A stretch of 64,000 nt of DNA from Candidatus Acetothermia bacterium (GTDB lineage: Bacteria > Bipolaricaulota > Bipolaricaulia > Bipolaricaulales > Bipolaricaulaceae), in assembly GCA_003562845.1 (NCBI GenBank), contig PWTL01000071.1:1-64000 (forward strand), given 5' to 3'. Numbering within the stretch: position 1 is the first letter of the stretch; each line of letters starts with the position of its first letter. Positions 1 to 8,959 of this stretch are shown here, one piece after another. The notes beneath the pieces are model-generated. The model was not told the origin of the DNA. It saw only the letters and a list, made by a program, of their open reading frames with translations, and did no database searches. Position numbers and translations under genes: made by a program.

Positions 1-882
1 AACCTGTTGTTCGTCGGCCCGCCGGGGGCGGGCAAGTCACTCCTGGCCCGCTGTCTTCCAGGGGTGCTCCCCGAACTCTCGCTGGAGGAGGCCCTGGAGG
101 TAAGCCGCATCCACTCAGTAGCGGGGCTGCTTCCGCCCGAGCGGCCACTGTTGCGCTGGCGGCCGTTTCGCGACCCCCATCACACAGTCTCCTATGCGGG
201 GATGGTCGGCGGTGGTCGCGGGGTTCCGACCCCTGGGGAGGTCACGCTGGCCCACCGGGGGGTGCTGTTTCTGGACGAGCTTCCGGAGTTCCCCCGCAGA
301 GTGCTGGAGGCGCTGCGGCAGCCGCTCGAGGAGGGTCGGATCAACGTCACCCGCAGCGGGATGAACGTCACGTTTCCCGCAGCGGTGATGCTGGTAGGGG
401 CGATGAACCCGTGTCTGTGCGGTTATCTGGGGGACCAACAGCGGGGCTGTCGCTGCCGGCCGCATGAGGTCGAACAGTACCGGAAGCGCCTGTCGGGGCC
501 GTTCATGGACAGGATGGACCTGTTCGTCCCTGTGCCGCGGCTCAGCCGAGACGAACTCCTGGGAGAGGGAGAGGCGGAGACCTCGGCGGCGGTCCGTGTG
601 CGCGTGGAAGCGGCCCGCCGGCGACAGGGGGAGCGCTTGGGAGGGGCAGGTCGGACGAACGCGCAGCTGGGCCCGGGGACGGTGAGAAAGGAATGTCGCC
701 TGACTCGGCAGGGGCGGCAGCTCATGGAGCGGGCGGTGGACCACTTTGGGCTGACAGGGAGAGGCTATTCGCGCACGCTGAAGGTAGCGCGTACGGTCGC
801 CGACCTCGACGGGGCGGAGACGATCGATGCCCAACACTTGGCCGAGGCTCTGCAGTACCGTGCCGGCGAGGACAGGCGGTAG
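1..882 (+). CDS. comM: Mg-chelatase-like AAA+ ATPase ComM/YifB family, 3' part (5' end outside window)
   Basis: Open from base 1: [42 protein letters not shown] (Walker A), FLDELPEF (Walker B), NPCLCGYLGD, C-terminal [14 protein letters not shown]. Confidence 0.93.
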   Translation, partial: NLLFVGPPGAGKSLLARCLPGVLPELSLEEALEVSRIHSVAGLLPPERPLLRWRPFRDPHHTVSYAGMVGGGRGVPTPGEVTLAHRGVLFLDELPEFPRRVLEALRQPLEEGRINVTRSGMNVTFPAAVMLVGAMNPCLCGYLGDQQRGCRCRPHEVEQYRKRLSGPFMDRMDLFVPVPRLSRDELLGEGEAETSAAVRVRVEAARRRQGERLGGAGRTNAQLGPGTVRKECRLTRQGRQLMERAVDHFGLTGRGYSRTLKVARTVADLDGAETIDAQHLAEALQYRAGEDRR

Positions 883-1062
883 GGGGGAGTATCGACGGAA
901 CCGTTCTACAGGAAGCGCTCCATGAGCAACGACCCCGTAAGATGCCGAGCGTTGCGCTAGCGTGGCGGACTGCCACGAGGCTATGGTGTAGCGAGAGGCG
1001 GGCAGTCCTTTTCTCCCTGAAGGGGGCGAACGAGCGGGGCGAGGGCATTGAGGAGGTTAGGC

Positions 1063-1305
1063 ATGACCCGTGAAGAGCTGCTGTCACGGATATCGATCAA
1101 CCCGGACATTTGTTTCGGCAAGCCTTGCATCAGGGGGCACCGAATATGGGTGTCGCTCATCTTGGACCTCCTGGCGAGCGGCTGGAGTCATAAGGACGTC
1201 TTGGACAAGTACCCCGGGTTGGAGGAGGCTGACATTCTCGCCTGCATTGCGTATGGCGCTGAGATGGCGCGCGAACGATACGTCGAAGTGCCGATGAATG
1301 CCTGA
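1063..1305 (+). CDS. DUF433 family antitoxin
   Basis: MTREELLSRISINPDICFGKPCIRGHRIWVSLILDLLASGW..., typical DUF433 PxxxxGKPxIRGxRI motif; GAGG upstream of ATG 1063. Confidence 0.88.
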   Translation: MTREELLSRISINPDICFGKPCIRGHRIWVSLILDLLASGWSHKDVLDKYPGLEEADILACIAYGAEMARERYVEVPMNA

Positions 1306-1307
1306 GC

Positions 1308-1691
1308 GTGAAGATCAAGCTGGACGAGAACCTGGGAGAGCGTGGCGCGGAGTTATTTCGTGCTGCGGGCCTTGACGTGGCGACGGTTCAGTCCCAGTCG
1401 TTGACCTAGGCTTACGACCGGGAGTTGATCGCCCTGTGCAGGGCGGAGTCGCGGTGCCTAGTGACGTTGGATATGGACTTCAGCAATCCTCTGGTGTTCA
1501 GTCCCTGGGAATACTCCGGCATCGCCGTGTTGAGGCTGCCGCGGAAGCCCACCGACGAACACTTGTGGGCCTGCTGTGGCACCCTGATCCGGGGCCTTCA
1601 GAGATCTGACATCAACGAGAAAATCTGGATCGTTGAGACCGAGCGAATCCGAGAGTATCGGCCAGAGCATCCAGACGTCTCAGGGGAGTGA
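1308..1691 (+). pseudogene. DUF5615 PIN-like toxin, interrupted by in-frame TAG (1407-1409)
   Basis: GTG 1308: VKIKLDENLGERGAELFRAAGLDVATVQSQSLT*AYDRELIALCRAESRCLVTLDMDFSNPLVFSPWEYSGIAVLRLP; both halves are in the same frame and match the DUF5615 layout. Confidence 0.8.
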
Positions 1692-1921
1692 ACACCGCGC
1701 TATCATCGGCTAGGATTCGCACAAACCGCCAGAGGCTGTGCTGAGAACGAGTACCTCCTTTGACAGAGCGGTGAACCCGTGCATGGGCAGAGTCAAGGGG
1801 GACCGATGGCAGGAACAGGTGGGGATGTCCTGACTGAGGATGGCCAGACGATAGAGCCGGCCTGCAATCTCGCTGGAGCGGAGAACTCCTCCCGAGTAGC
1901 GTTGCACAGAAGGATGGTGTG

Positions 1922-2623
1922 ATGAAGTTCGACGTCTATTGCGACGAGAGCCGCCCGGAGCTGCTGGCCTCCAAGAACCCCAAGGGGCAGTTCATGGTGA
2001 TCGGCAGCCTCTGGCTGCCGACCGAGAGGCGCGAGCCTCTCAAGAGAGCGATACACGAGCTTCGCAACCGACACAAGGTCGGCGGTGAGTTCAAGTGGCA
2101 AAAGGTGTCCCCATCACGCCAAGGTTTCTACAAGGATCTGGTCGAGCTGTTTCACCAAGAAGGCGATGAAGCGCGGTTTCGCTGTATCGCTGTAGATCGA
2201 GACCATGTAAATCTGAAGCTCCATCACGAAGACGACCAAGAGCTCGGGTTTTACAAGTTCTACTACCAGCTCCTTCACCATTGGATCCTGGACTTCAACG
2301 AGTACGTCATCTTTGTCGACTTCAAGAGCAATCGCCGGCGCGACCGCCTGCATGTACTGCAGCGCTGTCTCAGCTGCGCCAATCTGTCCTCTGTTGTCTC
2401 CGTGGTGCAGGCTGTCCGATCTGACGAGTCGGTGCTGGTCCAGTTGACGGATGTTCTGACTGGCATGGCCTCCTACCGGCTGAACAGCCAAGTGCGCACT
2501 CATAGCGCCAAGGCAGACGTGCTTGCCCACCACGAACGCCTGCACGGCAGACAGATCGGACCTACCTACAAGAGCGAGCAGAAGTTCAACGTGTTCCGGA
2601 TAGACCTCTCAGGAGGTTGGTGA
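1922..2623 (+). CDS. DUF3800 domain protein (RNase H-like fold family)
   Basis: MKFDVYCDESRPE...FMVIGSLWLP...FVDFKSNRRRDRLHVLQ...VQAVRSDESVLVQLTDVLTGMASYRLN, DUF3800 motifs (CDES N-term, D...QLTDvL.G). Confidence 0.82.
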   Translation: MKFDVYCDESRPELLASKNPKGQFMVIGSLWLPTERREPLKRAIHELRNRHKVGGEFKWQKVSPSRQGFYKDLVELFHQEGDEARFRCIAVDRDHVNLKLHHEDDQELGFYKFYYQLLHHWILDFNEYVIFVDFKSNRRRDRLHVLQRCLSCANLSSVVSVVQAVRSDESVLVQLTDVLTGMASYRLNSQVRTHSAKADVLAHHERLHGRQIGPTYKSEQKFNVFRIDLSGGW

Positions 2624-2624
2624 G

Positions 2625-3086
2625 GTGCCGTATCCGTCGCTGCTTGGCTTGTCAGGAGAGGCCCAGTACCGTGCCCACTTCGAGACCACTTACTGCGCGG
2701 GCCCAGTCTTCACATTCGACGGGGTCGAGGTCCGCTTCCGCAGAAGCGATTTCGACCATTGCTGCTTCGAATCGTCCCGCCGCGACCGGAGCAAGGACAG
2801 GTTCTCCAGAAGCAGGGCCGAACGGCTGGACTGGATCGGGGCCGCGCTGCGCGACCCAAACGCTGAACTCTTCATAGGGTGGGACAGGAATCGTAAACGC
2901 TATGATCCGAACAGGCGCGTGGCAGTGGTGATGCAGAACTACGTCGTGGTCATCGCGATCACGGGGCCGAACCGTGCAGACTTCGTAACGGCCTATCTAG
3001 CGGAGACACAATCCCAGAAGCCGGCGCGGCCCTCCACGCTGGACCGCATCCGAAGCAGCCCGAAGTGGCCAAGAAAAAACCGCTGA
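2625..3086 (+). CDS. Small protein with phage-barnase/RelE-like (PBECR-type) nuclease flavour
   Basis: GTG start 2625 overlaps/abuts DUF3800 stop (2621-2623) with AGGAGG upstream; C-terminal half RRVAVVMQNYVVVIAITGPNRADFVTAYLAET resembles small RNase toxin cores. Confidence 0.5.
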   Translation: MPYPSLLGLSGEAQYRAHFETTYCAGPVFTFDGVEVRFRRSDFDHCCFESSRRDRSKDRFSRSRAERLDWIGAALRDPNAELFIGWDRNRKRYDPNRRVAVVMQNYVVVIAITGPNRADFVTAYLAETQSQKPARPSTLDRIRSSPKWPRKNR

Positions 3087-3354
3087 TTCGCCAGGCTGGC
3101 TCAGCGGAGGCCTTTGTAGGTTCTGCTGCCACTGGCAGAGAACAACTGCAGTATACACCTGCCGCCACCGCATGTCCATGTTTGGAGTTGTCACACATGA
3201 TGAGCATGAAGGCTGCCCGTGTTTCTCATGTGGGATGAGCATGGAGGGTGAACCGGTCTCTGCCGTCCTGCCTGCTCTTTGTCTGTGGTAGCAATATACA
3301 TATGCAAGGGTGGGGGAGGAGGTGGATGGGATGATGCTCGCAGGAGGAAGGGGC

Positions 3355-4057
3355 ATGGTTAGGGACAACTGCGTACAGGGGGCGCTGTGCGCATTGGGCA
3401 TCGCGGCACTTGCATCTCTTCTTTGGATCCCGACACAAGCTCGAGGAGCGCAGTGGTCCGCAGCGAGTTTTGAGAGGCCTGAGTTTGAGGCTTAAGTGCT
3501 GATTCGAGACTGGTTGGTCACACCGCTCTATTTGGCTTATGGTGGCGACGGGAGCCTCTATATCTCGCACACAGACCACGGCCTGGTGATCGTTGGGGAG
3601 GACGGAACAATAGTAACACCTTGATTGAGGCCCAAGTCACCGGTGATGGCGTGCTGGCCGCAAGAGCGCTCCGGGACGGGTGTGGTCATGACTCAGCCTG
3701 TAACGCGCCGCACCTTCGAGTTAGATTCAAGGTCGTTGCCCGGCTTTGTTGATCCACAGAGGTTCGCCGTGAGCGCAAGCGGCGATATCTATCTCACTGC
3801 ACCTGGTCTACTGCTCCGATATTGGCGGGTTGAGGAGCCTTGAGCCTGTGGCAGCAGTTCACCTACCACCGGGCGGAAGGGAGGGTATGGTTAGAAAGGA
3901 GCTCGGTCTAGCCGTAGCGAGAGATGCCGCAGGCCGATGGTGGGTGCAACAAGCGCCAGGGCGCAGCGCCATGCATGCCCAGTTCTCGACGTTTGCCCCG
4001 ACGAGCTCGCGTTCCTCGTGACCGAGGAGGGCGGCGAACTCGACCGGCGGGAGTGAG
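3355..4057 (+). pseudogene. Eroded secreted (possibly beta-propeller) protein gene
   Basis: Signal-peptide-like MVRDNCVQGALCALGIAALASLLWIPTQARGAQW; then fragments YGGDGSLYISHTDHGLVIVGEDGTIV, DPQRFAVSASGDIYLTAPGLLLRYWRVEEP and PDELAFLVTEEGGELDRRE separated by stops/frameshifts. Confidence 0.45.
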
Positions 4058-4166
4058 CTAAGGTGCATGGCAGGCGTTGTGCTGTCGCCGATCGTGATGA
4101 TTGGGCAATCTGATCAGCGTTTTCTTCTAGGCAGTTCCCATCGCAGGGTGAGTGTGCCATGTCCCG

Positions 4167-4466
4167 AACCTCCTGCTGGTGGGGCCACCGGGGGCGGGCA
4201 AGTCGCTTTCGGCGCGGTGTTTTCCCGGGGTGCTCCCGGAGCTATCGCTCGAGGAGGCGTTGGAGGTGTCACGCATTCACTCGGTGGCGGGGATGCTTTC
4301 TCCGGAGCGGCCGCTCATGCCCTGGCGGCCGTACCCCGGCCCCCATCATACAATTTCCCACGCGGGGATGGTCGGGGGGAGGGCGCGATGTGCCGGTGCC
4401 CGGGGAGGGCACGTTGCTGAAGCACTGCAGTACCGGGCAAGTGAGGAGTCAGGTGTGCACAGGTGA
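4167..4466 (+). pseudogene. Second, decayed comM copy: +1 frameshift and internal deletion joining the Walker region to the extreme C-terminus
   Basis: [71 protein letters not shown], then after a frame shift [13 protein letters not shown], then [13 protein letters not shown]; about 83% aa identity to residues 1-71 of the copy at base 1. Confidence 0.85.
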
Positions 4467-4656
4467 CGCCGGCCTCCGTTGTGTCTCCACATCCCCTCCA
4501 CAGGGAGTGCACGCAGGGTGCCCAACCTGGGCTAGTGTCCCGAATGGTGATGCTATCGAAAACCGGCTTCGTTGCGGGCTGGCGGTGGTAGCTTATCATG
4601 TTGCACAGACACTTCGGATGGCGTTCCCGGCGAGGGACGCACGAGGAGGGGATGCC

Positions 4657-6789
4657 GTGAGGCGCTTCCTGGCGGTTGTTTTTCTAGTGGTGCTCAGTGG
4701 TACACCTTTGGCCTGGGCCCGAGAGGCTTTGCCCCTGTTGCGGGTGGAGGTAGCGGGAAACGAGCGCATAGCGCAGCGGGAGATAATCGCCGCCACCGGG
4801 CTCAAGGAAGGCGAGCCAACAGATGCGTCTCGGATCCGCCTTGCTGCACAGAGTATAGAGGAGATGGGGTATTTCGGCCGGGTAGTCCCGGACATGGAGG
4901 TCGTGGACGACCAGATCGTGGCCCGGTTCACCGTCGTCGAATACCCGGTTATCGAGAGTATTACTCTGCTCGGCGTTCCGCAGTTGGAAACAGGAACTCT
5001 GTGGGCGGCGCTGCGTAGTTGGTTCGCGGAGGGGCCGCGTGTTCCCGAGAGCAGAATCCGCTCTATCCTGCGGGACCACGACATCAGCCCGGGCAAGGTG
5101 CTCAATGCCGTCAGTCTGCGTACAGCGTTGGAGAAGGTCCTGGAAACCTATCGCGAGCGCGACGTGGTCACGGTGGAGATTGGACAGGTGATCCCCGGGG
5201 AGGAACTGGTGATCGAGATCGTGGAGCTTCCCGTGCTCGGACACCGCCTGCGGGGGCTGTCCACGGTGCCGGAAGAAGAGGTGCGGGGGTTGATCGACGT
5301 CCCCGAGGGCAAGGTGGGGCGGCTGTCGGAAATACAAGACGCGCTGAGGGCACTCACGCGCTCGGTGTACTTCTCTCACGTCGATGTCGAGCTTCAGGCC
5401 GGGGATGGCGGTGTGTGGCTGCACTGGGTGCTTGAGGAGCGGCAGCTCCTTGCGGAACCTGCTGCAGTATCCGCCATCGTGCTCTCCGGAGTTCAGGCGC
5501 TGCCCTATGAGCGAGTGGCGGGGCGCGTGGGAGAGGTCCCTTCCGGCGAGGTGGGCAACTACGAGGCGCTGAGAGCGCTGGCCCCCGCGCACGATTATTA
5601 CCTCCGGGAAGGCTACTTCATGCTTGCTTTGGACAGCGAGCTCGACGGCGATGTGTTACGGGTCCGGCTGAGGGAGGGCGCGCTCGGGGAGATCATCCTC
5701 ACCGGGAACACGCGTACCTCGGACCGGGTCGTAATGCGAGTGCTGGAGCTCCGGGAAGGGGAGTTTCTGACCGAGGCGCGGCTCTCGCGGGCCAGACAGA
5801 GCCTCATGGGCATGGGCTACTTCTCCGACGTGCAGCTGGTGCCCGAGTGGGTGGAGGACGCGCTCACGCTGACGGTGACGGTCAAGGAGATGGAGCGTTT
5901 GGGTCACATCCGCGGAGCGATGACCTACTCCCCTCAGGAGAAGGGTATCGTGGGGAACGTGGAGTACGCGCAGAAGAACTTGTTGGGCACAGCGCAGGAC
6001 GTGTCGCTGTCTTTGGCGCGTGGCCTCACCGGAACAGGTTCCACCACCTGGAGCCTCGGCTACCAGGGGCACGCGTTCCCTGTGTACAACTTGCTGAGCG
6101 TGGATTTGTACCGCCGCGAGGAGAGAGGAACGCTGACCTTGGGCGGCGAGTTCATGGTCTCGTATCCGCTCGCCCCGTACTGGAGCCTGCGCACGACGCT
6201 GCTCAGCGAACGTTCGTGGGAGGCGGCTGAAGGGACCCCGGTCGGCCAGCGAACTGCAGTGAGAATGGGGGTAAGCTTCAGTGATCGGGACAGCCCCATA
6301 TTCCCCCGCCGAGGGCAGCAGCTGAGCGTGTCGCTGGAGAAAGCGGGTACGTTCGCCCCCGGGGCGGAGTACCTTTCCCTCCTGGCGAGTGTCTCACGGT
6401 ACTGGCCGTTGGATGTGGATACCCTCCTCTGGGAGGGGCGTGCCGCGCTCGCGCAGCGCCTCCTCGTCCGTACTGGTTGGGACCTTCCCTCGCACTACCG
6501 GTTTACCCTCGGCGGGGTGGACACGGTCCGCGGGGCGACGGCCACCACCGTGGGCGGGCTGGCCCTGCTCAACACCGAGCTTCGCTTCGAACTGGCGCAG
6601 GGATTTGCCGTGGCTGGCTTCTGGGACGTGGGGACGGCTTTGACAAAGCCACACTCAGTGTCTTCTCTGGGGATGGAGATCTCGGCGCACATCGCCGGGA
6701 TGTACGTGCGCATCTCGATGGCCTGGCCGGATGACCGGCCCGCCTCGTGGGTTCCGGTGTTCGAGTTCGGTATGCAGCCGATGTTCTGA
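4657..6789 (+). CDS. bamA: BamA/Omp85-family outer membrane protein assembly factor
   Basis: GTG 4657 with GAGGAGGGG RBS and signal peptide VRRFLAVVFLVVLSGTPLAWA; POTRA repeats; C-terminal beta-barrel (GGVDTVRGATATTVGG...). The track ORF start at 4159 is an artefact reading through the comM pseudogene. Confidence 0.9.
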   Translation: MRRFLAVVFLVVLSGTPLAWAREALPLLRVEVAGNERIAQREIIAATGLKEGEPTDASRIRLAAQSIEEMGYFGRVVPDMEVVDDQIVARFTVVEYPVIESITLLGVPQLETGTLWAALRSWFAEGPRVPESRIRSILRDHDISPGKVLNAVSLRTALEKVLETYRERDVVTVEIGQVIPGEELVIEIVELPVLGHRLRGLSTVPEEEVRGLIDVPEGKVGRLSEIQDALRALTRSVYFSHVDVELQAGDGGVWLHWVLEERQLLAEPAAVSAIVLSGVQALPYERVAGRVGEVPSGEVGNYEALRALAPAHDYYLREGYFMLALDSELDGDVLRVRLREGALGEIILTGNTRTSDRVVMRVLELREGEFLTEARLSRARQSLMGMGYFSDVQLVPEWVEDALTLTVTVKEMERLGHIRGAMTYSPQEKGIVGNVEYAQKNLLGTAQDVSLSLARGLTGTGSTTWSLGYQGHAFPVYNLLSVDLYRREERGTLTLGGEFMVSYPLAPYWSLRTTLLSERSWEAAEGTPVGQRTAVRMGVSFSDRDSPIFPRRGQQLSVSLEKAGTFAPGAEYLSLLASVSRYWPLDVDTLLWEGRAALAQRLLVRTGWDLPSHYRFTLGGVDTVRGATATTVGGLALLNTELRFELAQGFAVAGFWDVGTALTKPHSVSSLGMEISAHIAGMYVRISMAWPDDRPASWVPVFEFGMQPMF

Positions 6790-6825
6790 TACTATCCGAG
6801 ACGAAAGTAGAAGGAGGAGAGAGGG

Positions 6826-7584
6826 ATGAAGACAAACACAGTAGTTTTGTTACTCTTGGGTGCGGTGTGCCTGGGCCTGGTGGGTGGTGTCCTAGGTGGG
6901 ATGCTCATCGGCGGCAATGGCGCTGATCCGGCGCTCACGAACAGGGTGGGCGAGCTGGAGGCCAAGGTTTCCCAACTGGAGGCGGCGGACCCAGCGTCAG
7001 AACTGCGAGTCTCCTTTGTGGATGCCGAAGGGCTGTTCCTCGAAGTGTTCCTCCCACAGGTGGCGGGGGAGCGGCAGGCCATGGACCAAAAGCAGCAGGA
7101 GATGCTCTCCCTGCGCGAGAGCTACCAAGCCGGGGAGATCGATCAGGACGAGTACGAGCAGCAGTATCTCCGCTTGCAGACAGAGGCACTGCAGGCTCAG
7201 CTGCGGGTGAACCTGGCCATGCTGGAGAAGATGCTGGCCTCGGATGGTTTCGTCGGCATCAGGGGGCAGCTGCAGCAGATTCGGCAGCAGGCCGAAGTCC
7301 TGGACTCCGAGTTGGAGAGGATGCGACAGCAGAGTCGAGCGGGCGTCCTTGACCGTGAGGGGTTCATGGCCCAGCTGCAGGCTCTACAGTCTCCAACGCA
7401 GCAGTTGGATCAGGTTTTGACGCAGGCGGCCGCGGCCAAGATAGTGGAAATCTCCCAACAGGTAGCACGTGACGAGGGGTATGACTTGGCCCTGAGGAAG
7501 AAGGAAGTCGTTGTGTACTGGGATCAGGAGAGGATAGCTGACATCACCCCCGAGGTGAAACCGCGCTTGGAGAGGCTGTTTTGA
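6826..7584 (+). CDS. OmpH/Skp-family periplasmic chaperone-like protein
   Basis: N-terminal TM/signal anchor, long coiled coil rich in Q/E/L, C-terminal GYDLALRKKEVVVYWDQERIADITPEVKPRL; directly downstream of bamA. Confidence 0.75.
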   Translation: MKTNTVVLLLLGAVCLGLVGGVLGGMLIGGNGADPALTNRVGELEAKVSQLEAADPASELRVSFVDAEGLFLEVFLPQVAGERQAMDQKQQEMLSLRESYQAGEIDQDEYEQQYLRLQTEALQAQLRVNLAMLEKMLASDGFVGIRGQLQQIRQQAEVLDSELERMRQQSRAGVLDREGFMAQLQALQSPTQQLDQVLTQAAAAKIVEISQQVARDEGYDLALRKKEVVVYWDQERIADITPEVKPRLERLF

Positions 7585-7604
7585 GCGGAGCTTAAGGGCG
7601 ACCT

Positions 7605-8039
7605 TTGAACATCGAGGACCTGAAGCGCCGGCTGCCGCTGGCATACCCGTACCTGATGATCGATCGGGTCACGGCCCGCGGAGAAGGACAAGTAACAACG
7701 CGGAAGTGTGTTACGGTCAACGAACCGTTCTTCCAGGGGCATTTCCGTCCCCCGTACCCATCGGTCATGCCGGGGACCATGCTGGTGGAGGGCATGGCGC
7801 AGACTGCGGGCCTGCTCCTTGAAGGGGACCAGCTGGCTTGGTTGGCCGGGGTGGAGCGGGCCCGCTTTCATCGTCCTGTTGTGCCGGGGGACGTGGTGAC
7901 CTACCACGCGGTGCTGCAGAGGCGGCGGGGGCCCCTTCTCCGGGCGGAGGTACGGGCCGAAGTGGACGGCAAGAGGGTCGCAGAGGCGCTGATTCTGCTC
8001 ATGGAAAGCGGAGAGGAAGATGTGGGACAGACTGGTTGA
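7605..8039 (+). CDS. fabZ: 3-hydroxyacyl-ACP dehydratase FabZ-like
   Basis: TTG start; LPLAYPYLMIDRV, NEPFFQGHFRPPYPSVMPGTMLVEGMAQTAG (hotdog-fold FabZ motifs). Confidence 0.85.
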   Translation: MNIEDLKRRLPLAYPYLMIDRVTARGEGQVTTRKCVTVNEPFFQGHFRPPYPSVMPGTMLVEGMAQTAGLLLEGDQLAWLAGVERARFHRPVVPGDVVTYHAVLQRRRGPLLRAEVRAEVDGKRVAEALILLMESGEEDVGQTG

Positions 8040-8928
8040 GTGCGTGCCCAATGTGTCCGAGGGACGAAGGCAGGAAGTGATCGACGAGCTTGCCGGTGCA
8101 GTCCGGGAGGTGCAGGGAGTGGTCTTGTTGGATGTAGACTCCGATGAGGCCCATCACCGGTCTGTGTTCACCATGGTCGGCTCGCCGGGGGGCATAGAGG
8201 GTGCTGTTGAGGCCCTATTCGCGGTGGCCATGTCGCGCGTCGACCTGCGGGGGCACGAAGGAGAGCACCCCCGGATGGGGGCCGTGGACGTGGTCCCGAT
8301 GGTCCCCGTACGAGGTGTGACCATGGCCGACTGCGTGGACCTCTCCCGGAGGGTGGGACAGGCGATCTGGGAGAAGTTCCAAGTACCTGTGTACCTGTAC
8401 GAAGAAGCGGCCGTCGATCCCGCGCGGCGAAATCTGGCCCACATACGCCGGGGGCAGTTCGAAGGGTTTGCGGAGAAGATCAAGCAAGAAGAATGGGAGC
8501 CGGATTTTGGCGAACGACGTGTACATCCCAGCGCGGGGGTGTGCGCAGTGGGGGCGCGGGAGTTCCTCATCGCATACAACGTGAACTTGGGAACCTCTGA
8601 TCTGCAAACCGCACAGGAGATCGCCCGCGCGGTCAGGGCTTCTTCGGGGGGCTTTCGTTACGTGAAGGCCCTGGGAGTGGATCTGGCGGAGAGGGGGATC
8701 GTCCAGGTGTCGATGAACCTTACCAACTACAAGAAGTCCCCCCTCCCCCGGGTGCTGGAGTGCATCCGTCGGGAGGCGGCTCGCTGGGGCGTCCCCGTGG
8801 TGAGCTCGGAGATTGTGGGGCTGGTTCCGCAAGCGGCCCTGGACGCCGTCGTTCAGTATTACACGTCCTTGGAGAGCTTCCGCCCGGAGATGGTGTTGGA
8901 GCGGCGTGTCCAGGATCTGACAAGCTGA
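8020..8928 (+). CDS. ftcD: Glutamate formimidoyltransferase
   Basis: MWDRLVECVPNVSEGRRQEVIDELAGAV...LDVDSDEAHHRSVFTMVG...HPRMGAVDVVPMVPVRGVTM. Confidence 0.92.
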   Translation: MWDRLVECVPNVSEGRRQEVIDELAGAVREVQGVVLLDVDSDEAHHRSVFTMVGSPGGIEGAVEALFAVAMSRVDLRGHEGEHPRMGAVDVVPMVPVRGVTMADCVDLSRRVGQAIWEKFQVPVYLYEEAAVDPARRNLAHIRRGQFEGFAEKIKQEEWEPDFGERRVHPSAGVCAVGAREFLIAYNVNLGTSDLQTAQEIARAVRASSGGFRYVKALGVDLAERGIVQVSMNLTNYKKSPLPRVLECIRREAARWGVPVVSSEIVGLVPQAALDAVVQYYTSLESFRPEMVLERRVQDLTS

Positions 8929-8959
8929 TTAGGCCGCGGAGGGTTCGGGGCCGGGTGGG

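Noticed and set aside
1407-1409. TAG in the toxin as evidence for genome-wide stop recoding (Pyl or other)
   Set aside because: TAG ends other genes in the window (e.g. comM at 880-882), so it functions as a normal stop.
1755-1800. TTGACA at 1760 as a promoter for the DUF3800 gene
   Set aside because: No acceptable -10 hexamer at 15-19 nt spacing, and the ATG is 160 nt away.
4159-4656. N-terminal ~166 residues of the 876-aa track ORF (4159..6789)
   Set aside because: This stretch is the out-of-frame reading of the comM pseudogene plus spacer. A proper RBS and signal peptide start BamA at GTG 4657.
4684-5592. 302-aa minus-strand ORF
   Set aside because: Antisense of bamA with no motif support.
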